From Tubulanus polymorphus (lineage: Eukaryota > Nemertea > Palaeonemertea > Tubulaniformes > Tubulanidae): a stretch of DNA of 64,000 bases. This document shows, one piece after another, positions 1-10,585 of the stretch (the first letter of the stretch is position 1; each line of letters begins with the position of its first letter). Where the stretch lies: NCBI RefSeq assembly GCF_964204645.1, contig NC_134034.1, positions 5,327,414 to 5,391,413 on the forward strand. The letters are read 5' to 3'. The translations under genes were made by a program, and so were the position numbers. The notes beneath the pieces are model-generated. The model saw only the letters and a program-made list of their open reading frames with translations. It was not told the DNA's origin and did not search any database.

Positions 1-894
1 AAGTGGGCGGAAGCCTACCCTATTCCCAATCAAGAAGCCGAAACAGTGGCTGAGCAGCTTGTTACGAATTTCATTAGTCGATTTGGTGTCCCTAGATCCT
101 TGCATTCGGATCGCGGACGAAACTTTCTTTCCAAGTTGATGACAGAGTTATGTGCCATTTTACACATTCGCAAGACAAACACTACTCCCTATAGACCCTC
201 TTCTAATGGTCTCGTCGAGAGATTTAACAAGACGCTAGCTCAGAGTTTGAGAACTCGTGTGAATGAGAAACAGGATGACTGGGATGAGCACTTACATTTC
301 ATTACTGTGGCTTTTCGAGCTACAGTTCATGATGTGACCGGATTCTCACCCAATTTTCTCATGTTCGGACGTGAAGTCGATATGCCGGTGGACCTTATAT
401 CTGGCCATCCGGCGAACCAGGTGGCTTTTCCGTTTACTCAGTATGTAGCTGAAATGAAGCGCGAGATAAAATCTGCATTTGAAATTGTCCGAATTAATAT
501 AGGAAAGAGAGGAAAGAGAAATAAACGGAACTACGACTTACTTAGATCTGGGGGGAAATACAGTGTCGGGGATCAGGTATGGCTATTTCGTCCTGCTGTA
601 GCGGTCGGCTGTAGTAGAAAGCTTTCGTCTTTCTGGAAGGGTCCATTCCCCGTCATCGAAGTAATTAATGACGTGGTATACAGGTTGTCGGTTCAGGGAA
701 AGTCCGTTACAGCTCATTTTGATCGTCTCAAGCCGTATCATGCTGGTAACGTTTGTCCTCCTGAAATTAGAGACAAGAAAATGAGTGAAAGTAATTTTAG
801 AAATTCCGACTTAACCCAGTCGGTGTATGATTCGTCAGATTCAGTTGTAACACGTTCGGGACGTCACATTAAGCGACCATCTCGATACAATTGA
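1..894 (+). CDS. Ty3/gypsy-type integrase, C-terminal part (truncated by window edge)
   Basis: The reading frame is open from base 1 to the stop at 894, so the start lies outside the window. It is the C-terminal half of a retroelement integrase, which inserts reverse-transcribed DNA into the host genome. Visible motifs are HSDRGRNF (second catalytic Asp of the D,D-35-E core), YRPSSNGLVERFN (catalytic Glu), the FGREVDMPVD block, and a chromodomain-free tail with the GPY/F-like segment FWKGPFPVIEV followed by HFDRLKPYH. This order is typical of Ty3/gypsy pol polyproteins. The last ~60 residues are polar, as in many gypsy tails. The segment has no internal stop or frameshift, so it may be a young copy, but the rest of pol and any LTR to the left are not visible. 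Confidence 0.9.
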   Translation, partial: KWAEAYPIPNQEAETVAEQLVTNFISRFGVPRSLHSDRGRNFLSKLMTELCAILHIRKTNTTPYRPSSNGLVERFNKTLAQSLRTRVNEKQDDWDEHLHFITVAFRATVHDVTGFSPNFLMFGREVDMPVDLISGHPANQVAFPFTQYVAEMKREIKSAFEIVRINIGKRGKRNKRNYDLLRSGGKYSVGDQVWLFRPAVAVGCSRKLSSFWKGPFPVIEVINDVVYRLSVQGKSVTAHFDRLKPYHAGNVCPPEIRDKKMSESNFRNSDLTQSVYDSSDSVVTRSGRHIKRPSRYN

Positions 895-1244
895 GATCTC
901 TTTGTTGTTGTCTGTAAGGGTTAACCTTAGCGTTCCTTAGGGCCTGTTGGGTGCAGTGATAACTTGTACTAATCGTTGAATATGTATACATAGTAGTAAT
1001 TAATCTTAAAAATTTTTCTGCTGTGGGTTTCTTATCTTTCTTGCGGTAATCTCGTGAGATGTAACTCGTTTATAGAGATGTATTCCTTCCTCCTTCTCTT
1101 GGAGGGGGTTTAAGACTATTCTCCACTCTTTTTCTGGCTAGAATGCCACCTTATATTCTCACTGACAAGTGGGTTCAATTCGGGTGAAGTTACTTAAGCT
1201 ATATATATATGAACTTTGTTTTCTCTTTTTCTATACATTTTCAG
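895..1244 (+). other. Noncoding stretch after gypsy integrase
   Basis: I see no gene here. It probably includes the 3' end of the gypsy element. A purine-rich GGAGGGGG lies near 1103-1110 and could be a polypurine tract, but I could not define LTR ends. The last bases (CTATACATTTTCAG) form a good splice acceptor ending at 1244. Confidence 0.4.
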
Positions 1245-1419
1245 TGAATATGGACGCCCAGGACAAGTGGACGTGCCACGACTGCGGTCCTAGCCTTAGT
1301 AATACGTACAGGAAATCGCGCCACCAGGTGTCTTGCACCTGGAAGCTTTTCGGTCGCAAAACCTATCCGGCCGGCACGGTATTTTCATGCCTTATGTGTG
1401 GATTTAGTAATCCGAAAAT
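1245..1419 (+). pseudogene. 5' part of a zinc-finger gene, cut by a LINE insertion
   Basis: An exon appears to begin after the acceptor TTTTCAG at 1244, with an ATG at 1250. It encodes a Cys-rich start with two CxxC pairs: WTCHDCG near residue 10 and FSCLMCGFSNP near residue 47. The frame runs into the A/T-rich tail of the LINE at 1420. Removing the LINE and one copy of the GAAAAT target duplication (1414-1419 and 4134-4139) restores an open frame, in which CLMC is followed by THISKSH, giving the Cys-Cys-His-His set of a C2H2 finger. The zinc finger therefore existed before the insertion. The family is not recognised. It could be a host gene or part of another mobile element. Confidence 0.65.
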
Positions 1420-1445
1420 AATAATAATAATAATAATAATAATAC
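1417..1445. repeat. (ATA)n microsatellite at LINE 3' end
   Basis: About nine ATA/TAA units. On the minus strand this is the terminal tail of the adjacent LINE. Confidence 0.9.
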
Positions 1446-1508
1446 TATTTATTTACAGTCCGTTACATAAAATATCTCAACAGACTTTACAAATTGACAA
1501 AAACATAA

Positions 1509-1713
1509 GACAATTGACAGATATATAAAATATTACCCAATAAAATAGATATTTAATTTCAAACGGTTGCTTCAAGTAAAATCATTTGTAGTGCTGATTA
1601 AATAGGTGCGTGACAATTGACAGATATATAAAATATTACCCAATAAAATAGATATTTAAATTCAAACGGTTGCTTCAAGTAAAATCATTTGTAGTGCTGA
1701 TTAAATAGGTGCG
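1509..1713. repeat. Tandem duplication of ~103 bp in LINE 3' end
   Basis: Two nearly identical units (1509-1611 and 1612-1713) cover the last codons, the stop and part of the 3' UTR of the LINE. Both units keep the sequence coding for FNQHYK-stop. Confidence 0.9.
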
Positions 1714-4131
1714 TTTTCAATTGCGAGGTAAAACTATTAAGGGAAGATAAATCGCGCATCGACTGTGGCAAAGCATTCCAAAGGCGGGGGGCTACCACCG
1801 CAAAAGCTCGAGAGCCATAAAATTCTTGGCGGTATCTCGGTTCAAATAATTTAGTTGCCACGGTCGAGCGCGTGTGTCTGGAAGGTGTAAGAGTGGTTAA
1901 AACAGACGAAAGATAGGCTGGAGCTTGGTCATGCAAAATTTTAAAAGTTAACAGGAGAATTTTGTATTCAATGCGCGATTGAACAGGGAGCCAATGTAGT
2001 TCATACAGTATAGGAGTGATATGCTCGTGCTTCTTAGTTAGAGTGACTAGGCGTGCGGCAGAATTTTGAAGCATTTGTAGGCGAGAAATATAACAATTCG
2101 GAAGACCGTAGAGAAGACTATTACAGTAATCTAATTTGGAAGTTATAAAGGCGTGAATCAATCTTTCGGTGCTAGTGCGATCTAAAAGTTTGCGTATTTT
2201 ACCAATGCGATGCAGGGAGTAAGAAATCGATCTACAGACGTAAGATATATGACAAGACATGGTAAAATTATGATCGAAATAAAAGCCAAGATCTCTGACT
2301 GACTGACAAGTAGCTATACTGTCATCTCCTATTCTAATACTTGATAGCTTGTCTCCCTTACGAAATTTTGACGTAAAATGTATAACCTCTGTCTTACTAT
2401 CATTAAAAACAAGTCTATTGCACTTCAACCATTCCTTTATTTCGTCAACACACTTCTCAACTCTTGATTTAGAAGCTGCACAACTCTTGCAGACGAAATA
2501 AATCTGGGTATCATCGGCATATAACATTAAGATTAAGTCGAGTTTATGTTTAATAATAATTTCTTCGATTGGTGCAAGATATAAACTGAAAAGTGTAGGG
2601 CCTAGTACACTCCCCTGAGGTACACCACACATGAGTTTAACATTTTGAAATGACGATCCGTCAATCACGACACGCTGATACCTATTTTCTAAATATGACC
2701 TAAACCATTCTAAAGGAACATCTTTCACTCCATACCGATTCTGTAATCTATTCAATAGAATACCGTGATCTATGGTGTCAAAAGCCGCAGTTAGATCTAA
2801 TAAGACGAGCACTACTTCATCGTGATTATCAAGAGCTAAGAAAATATCATTGTGTACTTTTAAAACTGCCGTTTCGGTGCTATGGAACTTCCTATAGGCA
2901 GACTGAAATGTTGAGAAGAGGTTATTATCGGATAAATACTGACTCAAATCATTCAATACATGCCGCTCTATAGCTTTACTGATAAAAGGTAGATTAGAGA
3001 CAGGTCGATAGTTACATAAAACATTTGAATTAAGACCTGGCTTTTTCAACATTGGCCTGAGTGTTGCTATTTTGAAAGTGTCAGGAACTGTGCCCTCAGT
3101 GAGGGACAAGTTAAAAATATCGACTAACTTTGGTAAAACTTCAGGTAAACATTGTTTTAGAAAAGTAGTGGGAATCGGATCAATTGAACATGACTTATTG
3201 GTCATTGAAGTGATAATGTCGTTGAGAGACTTTTCAGTAACCGTACTAAAACTATTGAAGGAATGACCAAGATCTATAAAAGGAAACCGAGGGAGTGGTA
3301 CATCAATAAAAGAATTACATAGTTTGCCAATTTTCACAACAAAAAAATCAGAAAATCGATTAGCCAGTTCTTTGGGATTGCTGTGCTCTGGCGGCGCGGA
3401 AATTACAGACTTCTTATCACTTGTCCATTCATCGACAAGGGTGAATAACTTTCTCTGATCGGTACAGTCTGCTATCCGACCGCGATGATAGGATCTTGAG
3501 GCTTCTTGCAACAAACTATGGTACTCAATCCGATTGGCATGATAAATCTGTTTATCGACCTCTAATTTGGATGAGATCCACTTCCGTTCGTGGCTACGTA
3601 AAACACGCCTAGCAGCCTGGAGATTGGGTCCATACCATGGAGCGCGAGGCTTATCGGTGAAAGTTTTAGTCTTTTCTGGCGCTAGATAGTCCAAAACTGA
3701 CTTCATCTTAGCATCATAGTCATTCGCCAAAGAATTAACAGTCCCGGTCTCGGTATTCTCAAAAGATATGTTGCGAACTGTTTCCAGTAACACGTTCTTA
3801 TCCACCGCTCGGAGGTTCCTGGACACATGTTCGACCGTCAACGGAAACGGTTTAGATAAAAACGAATTAAATACAATAAGACTATGATCTGACGTCAATG
3901 GCGTATCAACGATAAAATTTGATACACATTTATCGGTTTCACGAGTGATCACTAAGTCTAGGGTGTGGCCCTTCTGATGGGTCGGTCCTTGTAAATGTTG
4001 GACGAACCCATAACTGCGTAATAGATCAAGAAACTGTTGGGCATCGCGTCGCACGGTATCGTCAACGTGAAAATTGAAATCACCAACTATTATCAAACGA
4101 CCTGGCGATATCAAAAAAGTCTCAAGGAACG
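1685..4131 (-). CDS. LINE ORF2: partial endonuclease plus reverse transcriptase
   Basis: A long uninterrupted frame (about 815 codons) is open from the 5' truncation point. It starts inside an APE-type endonuclease (GDFNFHVD, then HTLDLVIT, then TSDHSLIVF). The reverse transcriptase follows, with CNYRPVSNLPFISKAIE, STFQSAYRKFHSTETA, the catalytic LDLTAAFDTIDH, GVPQGSVLGPTLFSLYL, and the active-site box YADDT. The C-terminal part has the LDYCNSLLYGLP...LHWLPV block and ends LKTHLFNQHYK, as in CR1/L2-like elements. Reverse transcription of element RNA at the nicked target is the family's known role. The absence of stops suggests a recent insertion, though truncation of the endonuclease makes this copy unable to act alone. 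No conventional start is needed because the 5' end is missing. Confidence 0.93.
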
Positions 4132-4133
4132 TT

Positions 4134-4524
4134 GAAAATGGCGAGGGTAATCACACATATATCAAAATCGCATCGCGACCGCGTTAGAAGGAACGGTAGC
4201 ACTTATGTCGGCTTGATTCGTTCGTATGAGCCGGAGGGAGTGCTTCGGACGGTTTTCCCGAGCCTCCCTACCGCTAGTTTCGTGTCGGACGTCGGACTGG
4301 ATGAGACTAGAGAATCGTCAGTGTCGGAACTCCCGAAGAAGTTCCCATTTTTTTCGCTGCCGCCGCCGCCACCTCCGCCGCCGTATTCACCACCTCCGCC
4401 GCCTAGTTCGCCGCCTCCGCCCATCGAAACACCTACGTTGTTCGATTGTCTGAACATTCCGCTACCAGGACAAGCTGCGCTGTGCAGCTTTGATGTGTCG
4501 ACTGAGATCATTCTCGACGGTTGA
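4134..4524 (+). pseudogene. 3' part of the split zinc-finger / proline-rich gene
   Basis: This continues, in the same frame, the coding region interrupted at 1419. It begins with the GAAAAT duplication and encodes KMARVITHISKSHRD, supplying the two His of the C2H2 finger begun before the LINE. It then runs through a basic segment and a proline-rich tract (residues from about 75 to 100 of this part, built of PPPP runs broken by Y or S), and stops at 4522-4524. The GC-rich proline tract differs in composition from the surrounding AT-rich DNA. Alternatively a short intron starts near 4518 and coding continues after the acceptor at 4577. The function is unknown; the zinc finger suggests nucleic-acid binding. 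Confidence 0.6.
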
Positions 4525-4577
4525 GTTTGATGGCTGAGGTTGCCCTACTTGGAAAACCAATATTTCTATGATTTCAG

Positions 4578-5183
4578 GTTATCCAGAGTGGAGAAGGGGA
4601 ATTAGTTGTATGCCGACGACCGACCGATAAAAGTTATGTTGCTGCCGATTTCTGTCCACGTGAATTTTGGGCTTTAAAGACTCGTTGCACCAGCATGTAA
4701 ATACGTGTGTGTTTAAACCGGAAAACGTTAAAAAACACTAATTCTATACGAAATGGAATGGCATTGTCGATGCCTTCAGTGAAAGCAACTTCAGAAGAAA
4801 GTGTATTGACTGAATTTTTTGAAGCCATGAAAGAAACCACAGCTTATCCAGGGATAAAAGAAATTTGTCGCAATGATCAGTTAATTCGAGGTTTTGTGCT
4901 GTCTCTTATTGAGAGAATGGGACCTATAGTAGAACAGAGAATCAAAGACATGGACAATGCGCGTACGAAGATTAGGTCTCTCGGTAGACTCTTTGGTCAT
5001 CTGAATGCTAAAAATGGAACGCATACATTATCTGAATATCTTACTGGTGGAAATTTTAATGTATTGGTGGATGGTGTAAAAGATTTGAGTATGGAAGCAG
5101 ATTCTCCCCAATTAGCGATAACTCTTGGCCATTACAATAATTTTATGAGTGGAAAACAAAAAATGAAAAGCTGTTATTTGTAA
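4578..5183 (+). pseudogene. Downstream exon-like remains, unrecognised family with CxxxF/HxxxC finger
   Basis: After a strong acceptor (TATGATTTCAG, 4567-4577) a frame reads VIQSGEGELVVCRRPTDKS, then ADFCPREFWALKTR. A one-base shift near 4687 gives HQHVNTC, so a C...H...C finger seems broken by a frameshift. A third frame (4707-5180) carries MPSVKATSEES, TTAYPGIKEICRNDQLI, and NARTKIRSLGRLFG, and ends KDLS...LAITLGHY. I recall similar RSLGRL/NF-VKDLS blocks in uncharacterised multi-copy invertebrate proteins, which are often near zinc fingers. This recollection is not verified. The part may be the 3' end of the same gene as 1245-4524. Confidence 0.45.
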
Positions 5184-5349
5184 TGTATTATTTAGTAATT
5201 TAGGGGGATACATCATGGAGGTTCAAAGGCTGCGTTCAGAAACTTACATAATTTGTTGAAAAGGGTTATCAGTTTATAATGACTAGGTCCTGTTAAACAG
5301 AATTGTGGTAAGAGACATTCAAATAAAGAGTGATATTCATTTCCAATTA

Positions 5350-7644
5350 CATTTTGGTTGCATTTTAAACAATATCTCTGGTTTTGAGGTGTATTACTTT
5401 ATCTACCGGTAGTTCAATCGGTAGTTTGTGATTACTACATCTAAACCGGCACAATGTGCGTCGCAATGAAATAAGGAGGTCATGCAAATATGGTTCGAAC
5501 TTTAGTTCAGTTTTGATCATAAAATACATTAGTCCTTTTGAGCTGTTGCGGCAATCGGCCCTCCATTTTTGAGTAAATTGGTCTTGAAGACGCTGTTTGA
5601 TCAATTCACCAATAAGTTCAGGATTAACTCGCTCGTGATTTACCCAGTAGTTCATAAAACCACACTCTTCTAGGATGCATTTTATATAACTTAACCACTT
5701 GGTTGTTTTTCCATGGAGTAAGTGCATATTAAAAAGCATTTTATACCATTGACCCGATAATGTCGATACATCATTCCATAGAAGCTTTGCCCAGAACTTA
5801 ACCATTTTACTCTTGATGATTATCGCAAGCGGGGTTCTACCCAAATCACCATAGACCATATAATTTGGGGTAGACCGGTTTAGATGTAGTAAATATTTAC
5901 AGAAACGCAGGTGGTATTTCTCTAAAATAGCAGTTGATTCGTAACCCCATATTTCACATGCATACGTAAGGATTGGTTCGACCATAGCATCAAAAAGTTC
6001 TAAACCTATGTCTGTATCTAAAGAGTACTGTTTTTCAAAACAAAAAAATAGAGTTTTATTTGCACTTTCCCCAATTTTCTTTCGACTTTTTGCAAATGTA
6101 CCAGTGTAATTAAATAGTATTCCTAAGTAGAAAAATTCGTCAACAACTTCTACTTCTTGTTGGTGTATAAAAAAGTTGGTTTTAATCTTGATTTTCTTTT
6201 TTGGAATATTAGTATTTTAGTCCTTGCTGGGTTGATTTTCAATTTCCATAGGTCACAATATTCAGACAAAGAATCAAGTGCTAATTGTAGGCCTTCCGAC
6301 GAGTCAGATAAAACAAGGGTATCGTCTGCATACAAAAGCACTAAAAGTCTCAACCAGAAATTTACCTCATCATTATTATCAATACATACACTTTGACAGC
6401 CTTTACCCAATAGAAAGTTTTCAAGGTCGTTTACATATAGACTAAAAAGAAGTGGGGATTATCTCCCTGCTTGAGACCAATATGACTAATGAAAACTCTG
6501 AATTCCTTCCGTTAGTCGAAACACAAAATTTGACGGACTTATACATATTTACTACGATATTGTAAAATTTTTCCTGTGATTCCGTGGTTATCTAATTTTC
6601 TCCATAGTGCCTTTCTCATGATTTTATCAAACGCTTTTTCAAAGTCAATAAATGCACAGTATAATTTGCGAGTTTTACCCAAAAACAAGTCAACAACTGA
6701 TTTCAGTGTAAATATATGGTCAGTAACCCCATGTTTCTTACGGAAGCCGGCTTGTATAAGATTAAACAACTGGTTGCACTCTAGAAATTCAGATAATCGA
6801 CTGTAGACCAGACTAGTAAATAGTTTCCCTAGACAACTCGTTAGTGAAATGCCCCGGTAGTTATCTGGGCAATTAGGATCCCCTTTGTTTTTAAAAAGTG
6901 GAATTATTGTTGATAGTTCCCAGTCGTGTGGGTAAATTCCTGAGTCCAAGATACGATTAAATAAGGTAGTGAGAACAGGTGATAAATTATTTGCAACTGA
7001 TTTAAGCATTTCGTTGATTATCTCATCGGGTCCGGGTGACTTGTTATTTATTAGTTTTTTGATTGCATTTATAACCTCTTCTCCAGTTATATCTCTATTA
7101 AGGGCATCAAAATTCAACGTTGCAAAATCGAAATCGAAATGTCCATCTGGGGTTCAGTATTATCATAGTTGGGTTTTCTATTTAGTGTATGAAAATGGTT
7201 CACCAAGTCGTCAAAATTGGCTTCTTATTGTAGTGCATTCGCCTTTTTGCGGAAAAACTTCCAGAAACTTTTAGGATCAGACTTCTTTAACATTCTAATT
7301 TCGTGATTAGTTCTTGTCGTGCGCGCATTTTGTTCACGATTAACCGATTGTTTATAGTTAGTGTATGCGTTGTTCAGAGTTTGTTTAGTTTGTCCATTTT
7401 TGATACTCTTATACTGCCTTTTGGAGCGTCTATATGCCCGGCGCTTTTCTATGACATTACGTGAATGGTGACGTGAGGCTTCATCACTGTTGGTGCGTTT
7501 ACCTAATAATCTTTCCCCTATTGTATCTAGAGCCGTTCGCTTTAGCGTGTCACAGAGAAGTTTGTTACAAGAGTTAGGTTCCGCCTGGTTTAATAAATCT
7601 TGCTGGATAATATCAAAGTCCGTACTATTATGGATTTTATCCAT
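5350..7644 (-). mobile_element. Second LINE, decayed, minus strand
   Basis: Four open pieces in the order of one ORF2 are separated by frameshifts and stops. 7644-7225 is the linker between endonuclease and RT (SDPKSFWKFFRKK). 7117-6539 holds RT motifs (NKSPGPDEIINEML, NYRGISLTSCLGKLF, QAGFRKKHGVTDHIF, AFIDFEKAFDK). 6410-6150 has the YADDTLVL catalytic box. 5985-5365 is the C-terminal region (LTYACEIWGYES, NRSTPNYMVYGDLGR). The YRGISLTSCLGKLF and TPNYMVYG motifs differ from the LINE at 1.4-4.1 kb, so it belongs to another clade, which I do not assign. No endonuclease and no target duplication were found. It is not functional. Confidence 0.88.
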
Positions 7645-7650
7645 GTAATC

Positions 7651-9120
7651 AACTATTTTAGTTTAGTTCCAATTAATCTTCCATGATCTTCCATGATCTT
7701 CAGGTTCTTCGTTGGTGTCATTTATTTATTACTGGTACAATCAGAAACATACTTCTTATTTGGTCGGTTTTCGCAGTGAATCGACGCTGAATGAATTATA
7801 CGTATTACAATGTAAATGAAACAAATTCGTGTGACGTCTAATGAAAAAAAAAACCGGTTTAGCTTCAACATTTGTTTCATGTGCAAAATAACTTTGTCGT
7901 AGGTTTCGCGAATCTTATCGACACCGGTCCAAAACTAATTCCCTTTTTCGAGAAGCATTGATATAGGCAGCTGAAATCAAACGGATATTTATGCGATGAC
8001 ATTAGACATGTATCAATAAAGAAAAACAATTTGAAGTGTAAATGCTACTTGCTAGCAACATCCACTTCGCCACATCTGGAGAGAATTGATTTTCTTCCTA
8101 AAAAAATTGACTTTTTGGAATTTCTGGAGTCCAGTATTGTAGACACAATGAAGCCAAAGTGGTCCGGTGTTACTAAATCTCCAAGAATATAAATCGCTAA
8201 AATAAGACCATTGAATGTTTGAGAAAAAAACTGGGTTCTTCAGAACTTATACCGTTTACCTGCCATTAATAATAACACTATACTCGTTAATGCGGGCATT
8301 GGTGCTATGTTAGCACCGACCAACCTTTCCATATTTTCAAGAGCAGCGTTGTCAAAAAAGTCTGACCTCAAATAAATAGATGATCCTACCACAGAGATTA
8401 ATGTGTAAGAACCAGTAGCATCTCCTCCGTTTTGTCCAACACGCTCTGGAAGCACAGACATGGAGCATTCAGGTGGAGCATTCAATTGTGTATAGGTAAT
8501 TGTTTTATTCCCCGATCATCGAATTTTAGACATAATTTCAACTTGAAATTAGATGCCTCTAGACGTATCGGCCCCACTCCGCGCGGTGGCGCCACCCCGC
8601 GGGATTTACGCGAAGCAGCAGAACACAAACACGGCCACTCTCTCAATTTTCAATGATAGAAATCGTGTGTGCATTTCAATTATTTCGGCTGTTAGGGTTT
8701 TAAGGCACAATATAAGTTGATGATGTGATATGGCGATGTTAATTAATGATAATTCCGCAGTGAAGCTTGTCACGAACGGTGCCGATTGAGTGTATAGCTG
8801 CCAAAAACACTGAAATGTGCGTAGTTGCGTAACTATTTGCAGTGAATTGCAGACGAAACATGAAGCCTTAACGGCCGTTTGAAAAAAAGTTATACCAATC
8901 GCAATTGTGAAATAAAAATGAGATAGAACCTAAGTTAAAATTCTGGCCATTTCTTAAATGTTATTAATTATTATTACTAATTTTTAGTCAGTGCGGAACG
9001 TTTAGTTTTCCAACAATAATGAGGGGTGGTAGGTAGTCATGCAATTCAAGTAATCATTTATTGCACGTTACTACCGTGTTGTTGAAAATCTCGCGAGTCC
9101 TGGACCAAACCCCAATGAAC
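7651..9120. other. No supported gene
   Basis: A minus-strand frame at 8240-8485 (81 codons) is open but matches nothing I recognise. A small GC-rich patch at 8560-8610 contains the perfect palindrome GGTGGCGCCACC (8585-8596). A short local duplication of CTTCCATGAT lies near 7678-7700. Confidence 0.4.
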
Positions 9121-9123
9121 AAT

Positions 9124-9160
9124 GTGATCTGTGTGCTGGCCCCAAATGCACACAGATCAC
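9124..9160. repeat. Perfect 13-bp inverted repeat (hairpin)
   Basis: GTGATCTGTGTGC at 9124-9136 pairs perfectly with GCACACAGATCAC at 9148-9160 across an 11-base loop. No gene is next to it. It could be the centre of a small foldback element. Confidence 0.75.
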
Positions 9161-10031
9161 ACTACACTACCCATTACACACTCCAGTACCCACAGCTTTC
9201 ATATATCCATCCAAATATTTAGTGGCTTTCTTCCTGGATAGAAGTTAAACGCATGTGTCAGTGCAGTTCCATACACTGTAGAATTGAGTTAACCATGTGT
9301 TTACGTTTGTGTGAATACAAGTTGTATTTTAGTTAGCTTGTGCGTATACATTTATGTGCGAAGATTAGTTGTATTCGAGCTTGTAAACCATGAACCTTAT
9401 AAGTTTTATTGTGAGTGATTTATGTATAAAATAAAGCTTCGTATGATATTCAGTACCGTGAGTAAGGCATTACTGTAGTTTCTTTCGTTCATACTGGAGG
9501 GAAGCCCTCTAGAATACAGTCAGATCCGTCGCTATCAGGACAGCATGCGTAGCAAACGAATTCTTTTTCGGGGTGAAGACAAAATTCGGGCTTGGCTTTA
9601 ATATACCTTACACAGCCGTGTACGTCTACCATTTTTACTAAGAAGTGAGAAGTCCGGTAATTCGCCGTATATTAATACGCCAGAACAAGTATGGGGCATC
9701 AGTGACTGCGACAGAGAGTGAAACACACAAAGAATCCCGTGGTGACATTGTTGAGAGTAACATTGAGTGACACTAGACAACTGACTAGGGAGGATGCGGA
9801 CGTTCTATAGTAGAAGTGTGGTATTGAATTATTGATTTGTGTCGATTTACTGTTTTTAGTTAAGCATGCTTATATTAGTCAACTCGTTAATTACTCGTTA
9901 CTTTTTAATTGTCCATTTATTTGACCCATCTTTTTATTCGAAATCTGTTAAAATATGAATTATTTCTCACACTTTACTCACACTTTTTATGTTCAAAATT
10001 TATATTTTCTTTAATACTCGTTAATTACTTG
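9161..10031. other. No supported gene; becomes strongly AT-rich
   Basis: I see nothing coding. From about 9840 the sequence is very AT-rich with repeated TTAATTACT/CGTTACTTTTT phrases (for example near 9890-9905 and 10020-10040), a degraded direct repeat. Confidence 0.4.
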
Positions 10032-10379
10032 TTACTTTTTGTTCGAAATATATATCATGGTGCCCTTTTTAATTCTCACCTTTGTATATAAAATAGAAAT
10101 CCCTGAATATAATTCTTCTAGATCTTCACTTGATTATCTATGAAATCTATCTGGTAAATATGTTCTGAATTTATATTTATTTCCTTTTAATCCTTCATAT
10201 TCTAAGTGGATAACTAATTTATCTCCATATTTGTTAGTAACTGTTTCAATATTTGTAATTAAATATTTCTTATGTAATGTTAATTCATTTAACTTCTTAA
10301 AACTATAATCTACTGATTTAGCATTGGTAGTATCTTTTATTCTATCTAAGAATTCACTGTGTATTTATTTACTCTCCAT
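10032..10379 (-). pseudogene. Broken ORF of an unnamed family, AT-rich
   Basis: On the minus strand from ATG at 10379 the frame is open except for two stops (codon 5 and after FHR). Between them it reads DRIKDTTNAKSVDYS, KLNELTLHKKYLITNIE, TNKYGDKLVIHLEYEG, and TYLPDRFHR, followed by SSEDLEELYSGISILYTK. The even codon bias, the low-complexity-free protein and the matched frame across both stops argue that this was coding. I recall a similar ELKxxxxYxIxxxxxxxTKYGxxIxxxL...LPxRF pattern in many invertebrate mobile-element-associated ORFs of unknown function. The recollection is unverified. The region is far more AT-rich than its neighbours, which suggests transfer. Confidence 0.5.
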
Positions 10380-10440
10380 TTTAATAACATATTTTTTTTA
10401 TTAAAATTGATTTCATTTAATATAATATTCATATATATGG

Positions 10441-10585
10441 AGTAATAGGGAATAAGGGGGATCATATCAAAGCTTGAAGGGGCGAGTGAGTAAAAAATAA
10501 AAAATAAATTCAAACATGCGAGAATTTATTTTTTATGAGCTTGACCCTTCGACCTTTGGTATGAACCCCCATATTCCCTATTACT
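10441..10585. repeat. Hairpin MITE-like inverted repeat, 145 bp
   Basis: Both ends read AGTAATAGGGAATA inward, and the arms stay complementary for about 65 bases with few mismatches (AGGGGGATCATA against TGGGGGTTCATA, then AAAAAATAAATTC). The left arm has a 7-base tandem insertion (AAAAATA). The whole unit folds on itself around the centre near 10516. No ORF. It looks like a non-autonomous foldback element. Confidence 0.8.

Larger units (their letters stand above)
1420..4133 (-). mobile_element. 5'-truncated CR1/L2-like LINE with microsatellite tail
   Basis: This non-LTR retrotransposon lies on the minus strand. It is flanked by the 6-bp duplication GAAAAT (1414-1419 and 4134-4139). Its 3' end is an (ATT)n microsatellite instead of poly(A), a usual feature of CR1/L2 clades. 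The 5' end is cut inside the endonuclease domain, as expected from incomplete reverse transcription. The insertion splits a zinc-finger coding region. The clade assignment is by motif recall and was not tested phylogenetically. Confidence 0.9.

Noticed and set aside
4203-4511. Minus-strand glycine-rich ORF opposite the proline-rich coding region
   Set aside because: It is the antisense shadow of the CCG-rich proline tract; the plus frame restores a zinc finger across the LINE insertion.
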